The position numbers were made by a program, and so were the translations under genes. A DNA stretch of 64,000 bases, taken from contig NZ_JAGIOD010000001.1 of the NCBI RefSeq assembly GCF_017876545.1, positions 682,001-746,000 of the forward strand, given 5' to 3'. Numbering within the stretch: position 1 is the first letter of the stretch; every line of letters starts with the position of its first letter. The notes below the pieces were generated by a model that ran no database searches, had not been told where the DNA came from, and saw nothing but the letters and a program-made list of their open reading frames with translations. This document shows positions 1-8,707 of the stretch, piece by piece. The stretch is from Brachybacterium sacelli (lineage in GTDB: Bacteria > Actinomycetota > Actinomycetes > Actinomycetales > Dermabacteraceae).

Positions 1-83
1 TCCAGCGCGCCGAGGGGCCGGTGATGGTGGTGCCCGATCTGGATCCGGCGCGGATCAGGACGGACCGTCGCCGGCCACGATGA
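1..83 (+). CDS. C-terminal tail of a possible carbon-nitrogen hydrolase (partial)
   Basis: An open frame enters from the left edge in frame 3 and ends at TGA 81-83. It encodes about 27 residues containing EGPVMVVPDLDPARI followed by an Arg-rich end. That pattern (a short strand ending in DLDP, then a basic tail) resembles the C-terminus of nitrilase-superfamily proteins, where a beta strand leads into an Asp/Glu-leucine-Asp motif. The match rests on very few residues and the catalytic Glu-Lys-Cys part lies outside the window, so this is a weak inference. Confidence 0.4.
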   Translation, partial: QRAEGPVMVVPDLDPARIRTDRRRPR

Positions 84-154
84 ACCGACGACGGGCACGT
101 CACGATCGAGCCTGACAACGGCACGACGGGGCGCGACCGAGGCACAATGGAGGC

Positions 155-838
155 GTGTCCTCGAGTCGCTCTCCCCTGCGCCTGCTGCGCGGGGGTGCTG
201 CCGCAACGCTGGCCACCTCGGTCGCCCTGGGCGGGCACCTGGTGGGCGGCGGCGCGATGCCGTCGTGGCTCGGGCTGCTGCTGCCCTGGTGGCTGTCGGT
301 CGCGGCCTGCACCGTGCTGGCCGGCTCGCGCTTCTCCCTGCCGCGGATGAGTGCCGCCGTGGTGGCCTGTCAGGCCCTGTTCCACGGCCTGTTCACCGCT
401 GGCACACCCGGGGATCCCACCGTGCAGCTGACCGCCCCGCCGGGCTCGCACCTCGACCACGGCGCGCACCTCGCGGGCAACGGTGCGGGCCACTCCGCCC
501 ACGCGGCCGATGCCACCTCGCCGGGGGTCGCCACCGCGGCCGAGCACGTCCTGCACGGGGCCCACGGCGACCTGCGGATGCTGCTGTGGCACCTGATCGC
601 CGCACTGGTCACGGCGCTGCTGCTGCACCGTGGCGAATCGATGCTGTGGCATTCGTTCTCCCTGGCCGGGCAGCTCCTGGCCTTTTTCCGTCGGCCGCGC
701 GCTGCCACCGTCGCGCCGACGTTCGCGCTGCCCGCCCAGGCACGGGTGGTGCCCGCGACCGCGCACCTGCGTCCCGCCCGTCGGGCCGTCCTCGCGCCCC
801 AGCTGCGGCGCGGACCGCCCCTGGTCCTGGCCGCCTGA
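155..838 (+). CDS. His-rich multi-pass membrane protein of a copper module
   Basis: Unrecognised 227-residue membrane protein. Hydrophobic segments lie near residues 10-31, 35-57, 65-83 and 141-162. The loop between the third and fourth (about 95-135) is rich in His with Asp and Gly, which suggests metal binding outside the membrane. The C-terminal 60 residues are basic and probably cytoplasmic. The GTG start is chosen because GGAGG lies just upstream, although the spacing is short. It is followed 148 bp later by a PCu(A)C copper chaperone and a Dyp peroxidase, so a role in copper handling or heme/copper enzyme maturation is inferred from context. The sequence alone does not assign a family. 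Confidence 0.75.
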   Translation: MSSSRSPLRLLRGGAAATLATSVALGGHLVGGGAMPSWLGLLLPWWLSVAACTVLAGSRFSLPRMSAAVVACQALFHGLFTAGTPGDPTVQLTAPPGSHLDHGAHLAGNGAGHSAHAADATSPGVATAAEHVLHGAHGDLRMLLWHLIAALVTALLLHRGESMLWHSFSLAGQLLAFFRRPRAATVAPTFALPAQARVVPATAHLRPARRAVLAPQLRRGPPLVLAA

Positions 839-986
839 GACCCCGACGCCCTGCGTCGCGCCTCGGGCCGCTCTCCCGGTCGATCACCCCGCGCCGCCCC
901 CTGTGCCCGCGCGGGCCCCTCCGCGCTCCCCGCCGCCCGAGCTCCGTATGCCGGCGGTCCTCGGGAGCACCCCGAAAGGACCTCTG

Positions 987-1637
987 ATGTCCCGCACGCA
1001 CCATCCCCTCTCGTCACCCCCGTCGAGCGCGCTCGCGCCCGTCGGCCTCTCGCGACGGGCAGCCCTCGCCTCCCTGATCGTCCTGCCCCTGGCCGCCTGC
1101 GGCTCCGGGGATGCCGACTCGCCCGCCCCGGACACCGGCGCCTCGGGTTCCGACGACGGCGGGGCCGACCCCACCGCCTCCGAGACGATCTCCGTCACCG
1201 ACCCCTGGGTCAAGGCCGCCGAGGACGGCATGACCGCAGCCTTCGGCACCGTCACCAACGGCACCTCCGGCGACCTCGTGCTGACCGCTGCATCCACTCC
1301 CGCCTCGGGGGAGGTGCAGCTGCACGAGACCGCGCCCGACGGCTCCGGCGGCATGAGCATGCAGGAGAAGGCCGGCGGCTTCGAACTCCCCATCGGCGAG
1401 GAGCTCGTGCTCGAGCCCGGTGGGAACCACCTCATGCTCATGGACCTCACCGAGCCGCTGCGGCCCGGGGACCAGGTGGAGCTCACGCTGGTCTTCTCCG
1501 AGGGCACCGAGCACCAGTTCAGCGCCACCGTCAAGGACTACGCCGGCGCCCAGGAGCACTACTCTCCCGAGGGCGACGACGGCTCGGGCACCTCCGACGC
1601 CGGCGGTGAGCACGCCGGGCACGAGGACGGCGAGTGA
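987..1637 (+). CDS. PCu(A)C-family copper chaperone lipoprotein
   Basis: Predicted secreted lipoprotein of 216 residues that should bind Cu(I) outside the membrane and deliver it to a cuproenzyme such as cytochrome oxidase. A twin-Arg/hydrophobic signal ends in the lipobox LAAC with Cys38. The mature domain carries the PCu(A)C ligand set: His113, Met123/Met125, His148 and Met150 (GNHLMLM). This is close to the family pattern H-x10-M-x21-H-x-M. The tail is rich in His, Gly and Asp. The start ATG has AAAGGA upstream. Its stop overlaps the GTG of the Dyp peroxidase gene (GTGA), so the two are translationally coupled. In Streptomyces lividans a comparable chaperone (ECuC) sits beside the peroxidase DtpA, and the same partnership is inferred here. 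Confidence 0.9.
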   Translation: MSRTHHPLSSPPSSALAPVGLSRRAALASLIVLPLAACGSGDADSPAPDTGASGSDDGGADPTASETISVTDPWVKAAEDGMTAAFGTVTNGTSGDLVLTAASTPASGEVQLHETAPDGSGGMSMQEKAGGFELPIGEELVLEPGGNHLMLMDLTEPLRPGDQVELTLVFSEGTEHQFSATVKDYAGAQEHYSPEGDDGSGTSDAGGEHAGHEDGE

Positions 1638-2980
1638 CCCGCGAGGCGGGGAGGTCAGCATCGGGCGAGTCCCCGTCGTCGAACGGGTCGTCGTCGACGA
1701 GCGGGACCGCGCCGTCGGGCGGGCCCTCCGTGCGGGAGCCGCGGGACCCGGATTCCGCGCCCCCGAGCCGCCCCGGCCGACGGCAGCTGCTGCGAGCCGG
1801 GACCGCCGGGGCCGGCGCCCTCGGTGTCGGGGCGGCCGCCATCGGCCTGGACCGTGCGCTGCGGGACCCGGCGGCCTCCGTCGCCCCGCCCGGGCCGGCT
1901 CCGCACGGTGAGGAGACGGTCCCGTTCCACGGCGAGCACCAGGCGGGGATCGAGACCCCGGCTCCGGTCTCGGCGACGTTCCTGGCACTGGACCTGCACG
2001 AGGACGTGGACCGTGAGGGCGTCGTACGGATGCTGCGGCTGCTAACCGACGACGCCGCCCGCCTCACCCAGGGGCAGGCGGCCCTGGCCGACACCGAGCC
2101 GGAGCTGGCCGAGAAGCCGGCCTCCCTCACGGTCACCGTCGGCTTCGGACCGGGCCTGATGGAGCGCGCCGGGCGGACGGCGCCGGGCTGGCTCACCCCG
2201 CTGCCGGCCTTCTCGATCGACGCTCTTCAGGAGCGTTTCAGCGACGGGGACCTGCTGCTGCAGATCGCCGCCGAGGAACCGCTGACCGTCTCGCACGCCG
2301 CCCGGATGCTGCTCAAGGATGCCCGAGCCTTCGCCCGGGTGCGCTGGGTGCAACAGGGTTTCCGCCGCGCCCTGGGCACACAGGAACCGGGGGCCACGCT
2401 GCGGAATCTGTTCGGCCAGCTCGACGGAAGCGCGAACCCGCAGTTCGGCAGCGAGCACTTCGCGAAGGTGGTGTGGATCGACGAGGGCCCCTTCGCGGGA
2501 GGCACCTCGATGGTGCTGCGGCGGATCCGGATGGACCTCGACGGCTGGGACGAGGCCGACCGGACCGCCCGTGAGCAGGCGGTCGGCACGCGCCTGGACG
2601 ACGGGGCACCGCTCAGCGGCGGCACCGAGTCCTCGGAGGCCGATTTCTCGGCGGTCTCGAAGAACGGCTTCGCGGTGATCCCGGAGTTCGCGCACATGCG
2701 CCGGGCGAACGGGGTCGACGAGGGCGAGCACCAGGAGATCTTCCGTCGGCCGTACAACTACGACGTGCCGCCGCCGGCGGATTCCCCGTCGGTCTCGGAA
2801 GCGGGGCAGCTGTTCGTCGCGTTCCAGGCGGACCTGCTCGGCCAGTTCGTGCCGATCCAGCAGCGTCTGGCGGACCTGGACCTGCTGAACCAGTGGACCA
2901 CGCCGATCGGCTCGGCGGTGTTCGCGATCCCGCCGGGCTGCGCCGAGGGCGAGTACCTGGGGCAGCCGGTGCTGGAGTAG
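1634..2980 (+). CDS. Tat-exported Dyp-type heme peroxidase (EfeB/DtpA-like)
   Basis: Heme peroxidase of the dye-decolorizing family, 448 residues, probably exported folded. A Tat signal is visible: Arg49-Arg50 in GRRQLLRAG, then a long Ala/Gly hydrophobic stretch. The family signature GxxDG appears as GQLDGSANP near residue 261, providing the distal Asp. A His in EFAHMRRANG near residue 354 is the likely proximal heme ligand. It starts at GTG 1634, overlapping the upstream stop by four bases. Coupling to a PCu(A)C copper chaperone resembles the Streptomyces DtpA/ECuC arrangement linked to copper-oxidase maturation. The alternative is an EfeB-type iron or heme role, but no efeU or efeO is in the window. 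Confidence 0.92.
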   Translation: MTREAGRSASGESPSSNGSSSTSGTAPSGGPSVREPRDPDSAPPSRPGRRQLLRAGTAGAGALGVGAAAIGLDRALRDPAASVAPPGPAPHGEETVPFHGEHQAGIETPAPVSATFLALDLHEDVDREGVVRMLRLLTDDAARLTQGQAALADTEPELAEKPASLTVTVGFGPGLMERAGRTAPGWLTPLPAFSIDALQERFSDGDLLLQIAAEEPLTVSHAARMLLKDARAFARVRWVQQGFRRALGTQEPGATLRNLFGQLDGSANPQFGSEHFAKVVWIDEGPFAGGTSMVLRRIRMDLDGWDEADRTAREQAVGTRLDDGAPLSGGTESSEADFSAVSKNGFAVIPEFAHMRRANGVDEGEHQEIFRRPYNYDVPPPADSPSVSEAGQLFVAFQADLLGQFVPIQQRLADLDLLNQWTTPIGSAVFAIPPGCAEGEYLGQPVLE

Positions 2981-3122
2981 CCGATGGTCCGAGCAGCAGA
3001 TGGCAACCGGTGGCGCTGGTACCGCGCTCGTCCGCACCCCTCGTATGCTGGCCCGACGCTGTGCGTCCACGTATCGCTGCACGAGGGACGCGCGCGACCC
3101 ATCCGATCCGCAGGAGACAGCC

Positions 3123-4610
3123 ATGCCTCGCTTCAACATTTCCGACGACGACGCCCAGGGCCCTCTGGTCGTCGGGATCGACATCGGCTCCGGCGGCACC
3201 CGCGCCGCCGTGTACGACGTCAGCGGACGCGAGGTCGGCAGACTGACCCATAAGGAGACCCACGAGTTCACCGTCGGCGACGACGGAACCAGCACCATCG
3301 ACGCGGACCAGGTGGTCCAGGAGATCCGCACCGCCCTCGGCGCGGTGCTCGGCGGGGAGCTGCCCGGCACCGTGCGCGGCATCGGCTTCGACACCTTCGC
3401 CTCCTCGCTGATCGCGGTCGACGCCGGCGGCAATGCCCTCACTCCCTGCATCACCTACGCGGACACCCGTTGCCACGCCCAGGTCACCGAGCTGGCCTCG
3501 CGCCTCGACGTCGATGAGCTCCATGAGCGCACCGGCGCCCGCCTGCACTCCTCGTACACCGCGCCCCGCCTGACGTGGCTGCGCGAGGAGCACCCCGACG
3601 TCTTCTCCCGCACCGACCGCTTCATGGCGCTGGGCGAGTACGTGGCGTTCAAGCTGCTGGGCACGCCCGCGCTGGGCACAGCCTCGGCCGCCTGGTCCGG
3701 CATGATCGATCGCCGCACCGGCGAGTACGTCCCCGAGCTGCTCGAGGCCGTGGGTGTGGACCTCTCGATGATGGGCGAGGCGCTGGACCCCTCCGACGCG
3801 CTGCCCGTCGCCGACACTCCGCTGGCCGCCGAGTTCCCGCAGCTCCGCGACGCCGTGTGGCTGCCGGTGATCGGCGACGGCCTGGCCGCGAACATGGGCA
3901 TCGGCGCGCTGGGCAGCGGCACCTGGGGCATCTCCACCGCCACCTCCGGCGCGATCCGCCAGCTGCTGGACACCGAGATCGCCAGCCTGCCCAGTGGCCT
4001 GTGGGCCTACCGCGTGGACCAGCGCCGCACCCTGGTCGGCTCCGCCATGAGCGACTGCGGCCGCGTGCTCGACTGGGCACGTTTCCAGCTCGGCATCCCC
4101 GAGGACATCGCGGAGACCGACACCGAGACCCTGTTCTCGGCGCCGCCGTCGGGTGGGACCCCGCTGGTCGTCCCCTTCTTCTCCGGCGAGCGCGGCACCA
4201 AATGGCGCGGCACCTCCCGCGCCCTGTTCGCGAACGTCGGTGCCTCCACCACCGCCGAGGACATGCTGCGCGGGTCGCTGGAGGGCGTCGCCCTGTCGTT
4301 CCTGCGCATCGCCGACCAGATGCGCGAGGCCGGGGGCGAACCGGAGCGGATCGTGCTCTCCGGAGGCATGACCGGGGCGATCCCCTCCTGGCTCCATCTG
4401 CTCTCCGACGCGCTCGGCGCCCCCATCGATCACGTCGCGGTGTCCCGTTCGACCATGCGCGGCGCCGCGGTGATGGCGCTGGAGCAGGCCTCCCCGGAGA
4501 CGTCCGTCGCCGAGGTGCCGGTGCTGGGCCGCGTCGAACCCGTCGCCGCGCACACCGAGTACTACCGCGAGCGCCTCGAGCGCTTCGAGAAGCTCGCCGA
4601 CCTGGCCTGA
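3123..4610 (+). CDS. FGGY-family carbohydrate kinase
   Basis: ATP-dependent sugar kinase of 495 residues, the usual length for the family. The N-terminal phosphate-1 loop reads GIDIGSGGTRAAVYD (about residues 18-32). The C-terminal adenosine motif is LSGGMTGAIPSWLHLLSDAL (about 415-434). The ATG at 3123 has AGGAGA upstream; an open frame extends further 5' but without family similarity. The substrate cannot be read from sequence: gluconate, xylulose or another pentose/hexonate are all possible, and no sugar-specific neighbours help. It is monocistronic, ending 9 bp from a convergent CGNR regulator gene. The hexonate pathway genes 6 kb downstream make an acid-sugar substrate conceivable but unproven. 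Confidence 0.88.
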   Translation: MPRFNISDDDAQGPLVVGIDIGSGGTRAAVYDVSGREVGRLTHKETHEFTVGDDGTSTIDADQVVQEIRTALGAVLGGELPGTVRGIGFDTFASSLIAVDAGGNALTPCITYADTRCHAQVTELASRLDVDELHERTGARLHSSYTAPRLTWLREEHPDVFSRTDRFMALGEYVAFKLLGTPALGTASAAWSGMIDRRTGEYVPELLEAVGVDLSMMGEALDPSDALPVADTPLAAEFPQLRDAVWLPVIGDGLAANMGIGALGSGTWGISTATSGAIRQLLDTEIASLPSGLWAYRVDQRRTLVGSAMSDCGRVLDWARFQLGIPEDIAETDTETLFSAPPSGGTPLVVPFFSGERGTKWRGTSRALFANVGASTTAEDMLRGSLEGVALSFLRIADQMREAGGEPERIVLSGGMTGAIPSWLHLLSDALGAPIDHVAVSRSTMRGAAVMALEQASPETSVAEVPVLGRVEPVAAHTEYYRERLERFEKLADLA

Positions 4611-4619
4611 TCCCCGCGG

Positions 4620-5141
4620 TCAGTCCGCGCCGCCGGCAGCCTCGCGACGGCGCCGGTAGTGGCGCCTCGCCTTCATCCGATTGCCGCAGGTGCTCATCGA
4701 GCACCATTGCGCGCGATTGGCGTGGCTGCGGTCGATGAGGAACAGCCGGCACTCCGGATTGCCACATGCGCGCAGCCGCCCGGGATGCTCCTGCTCGAGC
4801 TCGCTCCAGGCGATCACCGCCCGGGCCGCGAGGAGCTCCGTCGCCGGCGCGTGCAGCTGCCACTGCAGGGCCCCGCCCTCCATCGTCGGCAGCCGGGAGG
4901 AGCCTCGGACGAACGGCGCCAGGACCTGCGGCGCCTCCTCGCCGCGAGCGACGGCCTGCAGGTGGTCCCGGACGGCGCGCACGGTCGTGACCTCGGCCGG
5001 CGTCCCGACGCCGCCGCGGTCCCTGGTCCAGGCCGCGGCCGCCTCCTGGTCGCGGAGTGCATCGTGCGGCTCCCCGTGCGTCACCGGCATGGTGTTGAGG
5101 AGGTCGAGCAGGAGGTCCTGGTCGTCACTGGAAGTCTTCAT
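4620..5141 (-). CDS. CGNR zinc-finger transcriptional regulator (ABATE domain), copy 1
   Basis: Small DNA-binding regulator of 173 residues. The N-terminal half is an ABATE-like helical domain (starting DLLLDLLNTM). The C-terminal half is a CGNR zinc finger: CGNPECRLFLIDRS, then WCSMSTCGNRMKARRHYRRR, giving the C-x4-C and C-x4-C metal ligands and basic helix. ATG 5141 is preferred over GTG 5144 because TAGGGT (5148-5153, minus strand) lies exactly six bases before it, the spacing of a leaderless mRNA. It is transcribed away from an alpha/beta hydrolase gene. Repeats of GGTTAG in the shared intergenic region are candidate operators, so it probably controls that hydrolase and itself. Confidence 0.88.
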   Translation of the reverse strand: MKTSSDDQDLLLDLLNTMPVTHGEPHDALRDQEAAAAWTRDRGGVGTPAEVTTVRAVRDHLQAVARGEEAPQVLAPFVRGSSRLPTMEGGALQWQLHAPATELLAARAVIAWSELEQEHPGRLRACGNPECRLFLIDRSHANRAQWCSMSTCGNRMKARRHYRRRREAAGGAD

Positions 5142-5147
5142 CACCCC

Positions 5148-5232
5148 ACCCTAACCCCTTACGCAGATATTGACAGGTTAGCCAGCAAGCCATAGCGTCT
5201 CCCTCACCACATCACGCGATCTGAGGGGTTAG
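5148..5232. promoter_or_regulatory. Divergent promoter region with GGTTAG repeats
   Basis: The plus strand shows TTGACA (5170-5175), a 17-base spacer and TAGCGT (5193-5198), a strong promoter for the hydrolase. The minus strand shows CTGTCA (5171-5176), 17 bases and TAGGGT (5148-5153) for the CGNR gene, so the two -35 boxes overlap back to back. CTAACC at 5151-5156 pairs with GGTTAG at 5176-5181, and GGGGTTAG recurs at 5225-5232. These are candidate binding sites for the CGNR regulator. The operator assignment is inference. Confidence 0.6.
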
Positions 5233-5235
5233 AAC

Positions 5236-6165
5236 ATGGTCGACATCCACCACCGCCACCGAGTCATCGACGGGCACGAGCTCTTCTACCGCGAGGCCGG
5301 CGATCCCGGCACGCCCACGCTCGTGCTGCTGCACGGCTACCCGACCAGCTCCTTCATGTTCCGCAACCTGATGCCGCTGCTGGCCGACCGCTTCCACCTC
5401 ATCGCTCCGGACCATCTGGGCTTCGGCCTCTCCGCCGCACCGAGCGCCGACGAGGTCGACTACACCTTCGACACCCTGGCCGACCTCACCGAGGCACTGC
5501 TGGCCGACCTCGGCCTGGAGCGGTACGCCCTGTACGTCCAGGACTACGGCGCCCCGATCGGCTGGCGGCTCGCCCTGCGCCGACCGGAAGCGATCACGGC
5601 GATCATCAGCCAGAACGGCAACGCCTACGAGGACGGTTTCGTCGACAGCTTCTGGCAGCCCGTGCGCGAGTACCAGGACACGCAGAACGCGACAACGGAG
5701 GCGGCGATCCGCGAGGCTCTCGGCCTCGAGGCGATCCGCTGGCAGTACCTCCACGGCGTCGACACCCCGAGCCTGGTGGACCCGGAGACCTGGCGTCACG
5801 ACCACGCTTTGATCTCCCGCCCCGGCAACGACCGCATCCAGCTGGCGCTCTTGCGCGACTACGCCACGAACGTCGCCATGTACCCGCGCCTGCACGAGTA
5901 CTTCCGCGCCGCCCAGGTGCCGCTGCTGGCCGTCTGGGGCGAGAACGACGAGATCTTCGGACCCGACGGTGCCCGGGCCTTCCATCGGGACCTGCCCGAC
6001 GCGCAGGTCCACCTCCTGCCCGGTGGGCACTTCCTGCTCGAGAGCACCCTGGACCGGGTCGCCGGTCTCGTGCGCGACTTCCTGGCGAACCTTCCGGCCG
6101 ACGAACACCCCGCGCACGCCGACACGACGTCCCCGCGCCGCACCGCCGCCGGGACCCGCTCGTAG
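5236..6165 (+). CDS. Alpha/beta-hydrolase (haloalkane dehalogenase/epoxide hydrolase type)
   Basis: Soluble alpha/beta-hydrolase of 309 residues. The oxyanion-hole motif is HGYPTS (33-38). The nucleophile is Asp103 in VQDYGAPIG, rather than Ser, which places it with haloalkane dehalogenases and epoxide hydrolases. Asp in the segment VWGENDEIFG is a possible acid, and His265 in GGHF is the catalytic base. The start has GAGGGG eight bases upstream. It is divergent from a CGNR regulator and shares its promoter region, suggesting induction by a small organic or electrophilic compound. The true substrate cannot be inferred. The last 20 residues are disordered and poorly conserved in appearance. 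Confidence 0.9.
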   Translation: MVDIHHRHRVIDGHELFYREAGDPGTPTLVLLHGYPTSSFMFRNLMPLLADRFHLIAPDHLGFGLSAAPSADEVDYTFDTLADLTEALLADLGLERYALYVQDYGAPIGWRLALRRPEAITAIISQNGNAYEDGFVDSFWQPVREYQDTQNATTEAAIREALGLEAIRWQYLHGVDTPSLVDPETWRHDHALISRPGNDRIQLALLRDYATNVAMYPRLHEYFRAAQVPLLAVWGENDEIFGPDGARAFHRDLPDAQVHLLPGGHFLLESTLDRVAGLVRDFLANLPADEHPAHADTTSPRRTAAGTRS

Positions 6166-6362
6166 GGCGGGGCCGCCGATTCTCGCCCCCATCTCCGGAG
6201 GAGTCGCGGGCCGCGCAGCGGCGGCCCGACCTTCGGCCCACGCGTGCACCTTTCGGAGGAGGCCGCCGGGTTCATCCCTGGTGATCTCGCCGTCACCAGC
6301 ACGGATATCTAGCGTTGAGGCGTGCCCATCACCCGGGCATCGACTCGACGAGAGGATCTCCC

Positions 6363-7397
6363 GTGACCACCACCGACCGGCCCCCGGGCCCGCATCCGCG
6401 ACCCGGCGCCTCCCGGGCCTCCACGCCGTCCCCGGCATCTGCCCCCAGCACTCATCTCCCCGGCGGGCATCGCGGCGGCGGGCTGCTCGGCGTCATCCGC
6501 CGCGGGCCCCTGCTGACCTTCTTCCTCCTGGCCAACGGGCTCAGCTGGCTGGCCTGGCTCCCCTACATCCTGTCGCTGAACGGCCTCGGCCTGTGGGGCT
6601 TCGAGTTCCCCGCGATCCTGGGCACCGGCCAGCTGCTCGGCGTCCTGCCCGGTGCGTACCTCGGCCCCATCGGGTCCGCCCTGCTGGTCACCGCGATCGT
6701 CGACGGGCGGCCCGGCCTGCGCCGTTGGGCCGGACGCCTGATGCGCTGGCGTGTGACCTGGCGCTGGTACGCCGTCACGCTGCTCACGGTGCCGATCGGC
6801 ATGATCATCGCCGGCGTCGTGTTCTCGGGCGGGGCGGTGCACGCCCCGTCGGCCGCGGTGCTGGCGGCGTACGTCCCGTTGCTCATGTTCCAGATGGTCA
6901 CGACGGGTCTCGCGGAGGAGCCCGGCTGGCGGGACTTCGCGCTGGCCCGGATGCAGCACCGGATCGGGCCGCTGCGCTCGGCGTTCGTCCTCGGCCCGCT
7001 GTGGGGGCTGTGGCACCTGCCGCTGTTCCTCACCGAGTGGGGCGGCTGGCCGGAGTCGAGCTGGACCCGACCGGTCGTGTTCGTCCTCTTCTGCATCGCC
7101 TTCAACGTCGTGATGAGCTGGGTCTTCAACCGCACCGGGGAGTCGCTGCCGTTGTCGATGCTGATGCACGCCGGCGTGAACACCTTCGCCTCCTCGATCG
7201 CGATCGACATGTTCCCGTCCCTCGACGCCGAACGGTCCCTGTTGTCGATGACCGCGGTCGCCGTGGTCGCGGCGGCAGGCCTGCTGGTCGCCACCCGCGG
7301 CAGGCTCGGCTTCCCGGGCCCTGTGGACGGCGAGCACCACGGGGAGCACCACGGGTCGTCGGCCCCGCGCAGCGGCGAACTAGGCTCTCGTCCATGA
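6363..7397 (+). CDS. CPBP-family intramembrane metalloprotease
   Basis: Multi-pass membrane protein of 344 residues from GTG 6363. This start is preferred over TTG 6315 because GAGAGG precedes it. The three CPBP/ABI motifs are visible: EEPGWR in one helix, GLWHLPLF in the next, and HAGVNTF in a later helix. Together these provide the Glu-Glu and His residues expected of this glutamic-type intramembrane protease family. The first 45 residues are Pro-rich and probably cytoplasmic. The stop overlaps the ATG of the histidine kinase gene by four bases (ATGA), and the kinase in turn overlaps its response regulator. The three proteins are therefore made together, and the protease may process or sense the envelope signal handled by the two-component system. 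Confidence 0.88.
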   Translation: MTTTDRPPGPHPRPGASRASTPSPASAPSTHLPGGHRGGGLLGVIRRGPLLTFFLLANGLSWLAWLPYILSLNGLGLWGFEFPAILGTGQLLGVLPGAYLGPIGSALLVTAIVDGRPGLRRWAGRLMRWRVTWRWYAVTLLTVPIGMIIAGVVFSGGAVHAPSAAVLAAYVPLLMFQMVTTGLAEEPGWRDFALARMQHRIGPLRSAFVLGPLWGLWHLPLFLTEWGGWPESSWTRPVVFVLFCIAFNVVMSWVFNRTGESLPLSMLMHAGVNTFASSIAIDMFPSLDAERSLLSMTAVAVVAAAGLLVATRGRLGFPGPVDGEHHGEHHGSSAPRSGELGSRP

Positions 7398-8707
7398 CGT
7401 CCGAGGCCCGAGCCCGCTGGGCGGTCGCCCTCGCGACCGCCCTGGCGTGCTGGGCGTTCACCCTCGCCCTGCTGGTCGCCCTTCCGTCCCTCGCGGCGGC
7501 GGAGGCCGGCGGCGCGGTGATCGCGACGCCGCCGGGTTCGGCGCTCTGGTGGTGCACCGCGGTGACCCTCACCCTCCAGTCCGCCGCCCTGCTCGGCGTC
7601 CGCAGTCGGCCCCGGGCGGCGCTGTCGGCCGTCACCGGGCTCGCCCTGCTCCTGGGGCTCCTCGCCCCCGGCGTCGAGTACACCCTGTCCCATCTCGGTG
7701 TGCTGGTGGCCGTGTTCCTCGCGGCGCCGCGTCGGCCGTGGCAGGAGATGCGACCAGTGCTGGCGCTGACGGCGCTGGCTGTCGCAGCGGGGACGCTGGC
7801 GAACGGCCTGCGCAGCGGTCTCAGCACGATGCCGGGCGTGCTCGGCGAGGCCCTCGTGCAGGGCGTCGGCATCGTGGGCATCACCGCCCTGGTCTCGCTG
7901 TCCCTGGCCTCGATCCGCACCGCGCGCGAGGCTCAGCGCAAGGAGGGTCAGGCCCTGGCCCGCGAGCGGGACGCCCTGGAGCGCGAGCGGGAGGCGCTGA
8001 TCCGCGCCACGGCCTCCGAGGAGCGGGCGGCGATGGCCCGCGAGCTGCACGACATCGCCGCCCACCACCTCTCGGGCATCGCCCTGGTGGCGGGCGCCGC
8101 GGACCGTCAGATCGACACGGACCCGCACGCAGCGCACGAATCCGTCCGTCAGGTGCGCGCGCAGACCCGCGCCGTGCTCGACGACATCCGCCGAGTGGTG
8201 GGCCTGCTGCGGGACAGCGGTCGAGGCGAGCAGGGCGGGCAGGCCGAACGGTCCGTCGAGACCCTCGCGACGATCCCGGCCCTGGTCGAGGCCCGGGCTG
8301 CGGCCGGCATGCCGGTACGGCTCATCCAGCGCGCCCCGTCGGGCGACCAGGAGCCCGGGGAGGGCATCGGCCCGCTCGCCCAACTGGTCGCCTATCGGAT
8401 GGTCCAGGAGTCCCTGACCAACGCCGCCGAGCACGCCCCGGGGGCGCCGTGCCTGGTCACCGTCGATGAGACCGACCCGGACGAGCTCGTGCTCACGGTG
8501 CGCGACGAGGGGGCAGATCCTGCGCGGATCAGCGCCGAAGGCACCGGCGGCTACGGGCTGGTCGGCATGCGCGAGCGCGCCGGGCTGATCGACGCACCGC
8601 TCGAGCACGGGCCGACAGCCGACGGCGGCTGGCAGGTGCGATTGAGGATCCCGCGCGACCTGACCGGTCTCCCCTCGGCCCCCGGGATCCAGGAGGGAGC
8701 CCGATGA
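7394..8707 (+). CDS. Sensor histidine kinase, HisKA_3 (NarL/DesK type)
   Basis: Membrane sensor kinase of 437 residues. About five hydrophobic segments occupy residues 8-180, followed by a charged coiled-coil (Arg/Glu-rich, about 180-212). The dimerisation/phosphoacceptor domain has ARELHDIAAHHLS with phosphoacceptor His219. The ATPase domain shows an N-box (ESLTNAAEHAP) and a G-box (GTGGYGLVGMRERAGL). No extracellular domain is evident, so it probably senses within or at the membrane, as in DesK-like or antibiotic-stress sensors. ATG 7394 overlaps the CPBP stop and its own stop overlaps the response-regulator ATG, so all three are translationally coupled. Confidence 0.92.
   Translation: MTSEARARWAVALATALACWAFTLALLVALPSLAAAEAGGAVIATPPGSALWWCTAVTLTLQSAALLGVRSRPRAALSAVTGLALLLGLLAPGVEYTLSHLGVLVAVFLAAPRRPWQEMRPVLALTALAVAAGTLANGLRSGLSTMPGVLGEALVQGVGIVGITALVSLSLASIRTAREAQRKEGQALARERDALEREREALIRATASEERAAMARELHDIAAHHLSGIALVAGAADRQIDTDPHAAHESVRQVRAQTRAVLDDIRRVVGLLRDSGRGEQGGQAERSVETLATIPALVEARAAAGMPVRLIQRAPSGDQEPGEGIGPLAQLVAYRMVQESLTNAAEHAPGAPCLVTVDETDPDELVLTVRDEGADPARISAEGTGGYGLVGMRERAGLIDAPLEHGPTADGGWQVRLRIPRDLTGLPSAPGIQEGAR

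Noticed and set aside
2613..4553. A long minus-strand open frame opposite the Dyp peroxidase and FGGY kinase
   Set aside because: It is antisense to two well-supported genes, is rich in Gly/Arg/Ala with no family motif, and is typical of high-GC shadow frames. The same applies to the minus frames at 5212-6438 and 6563-8902.
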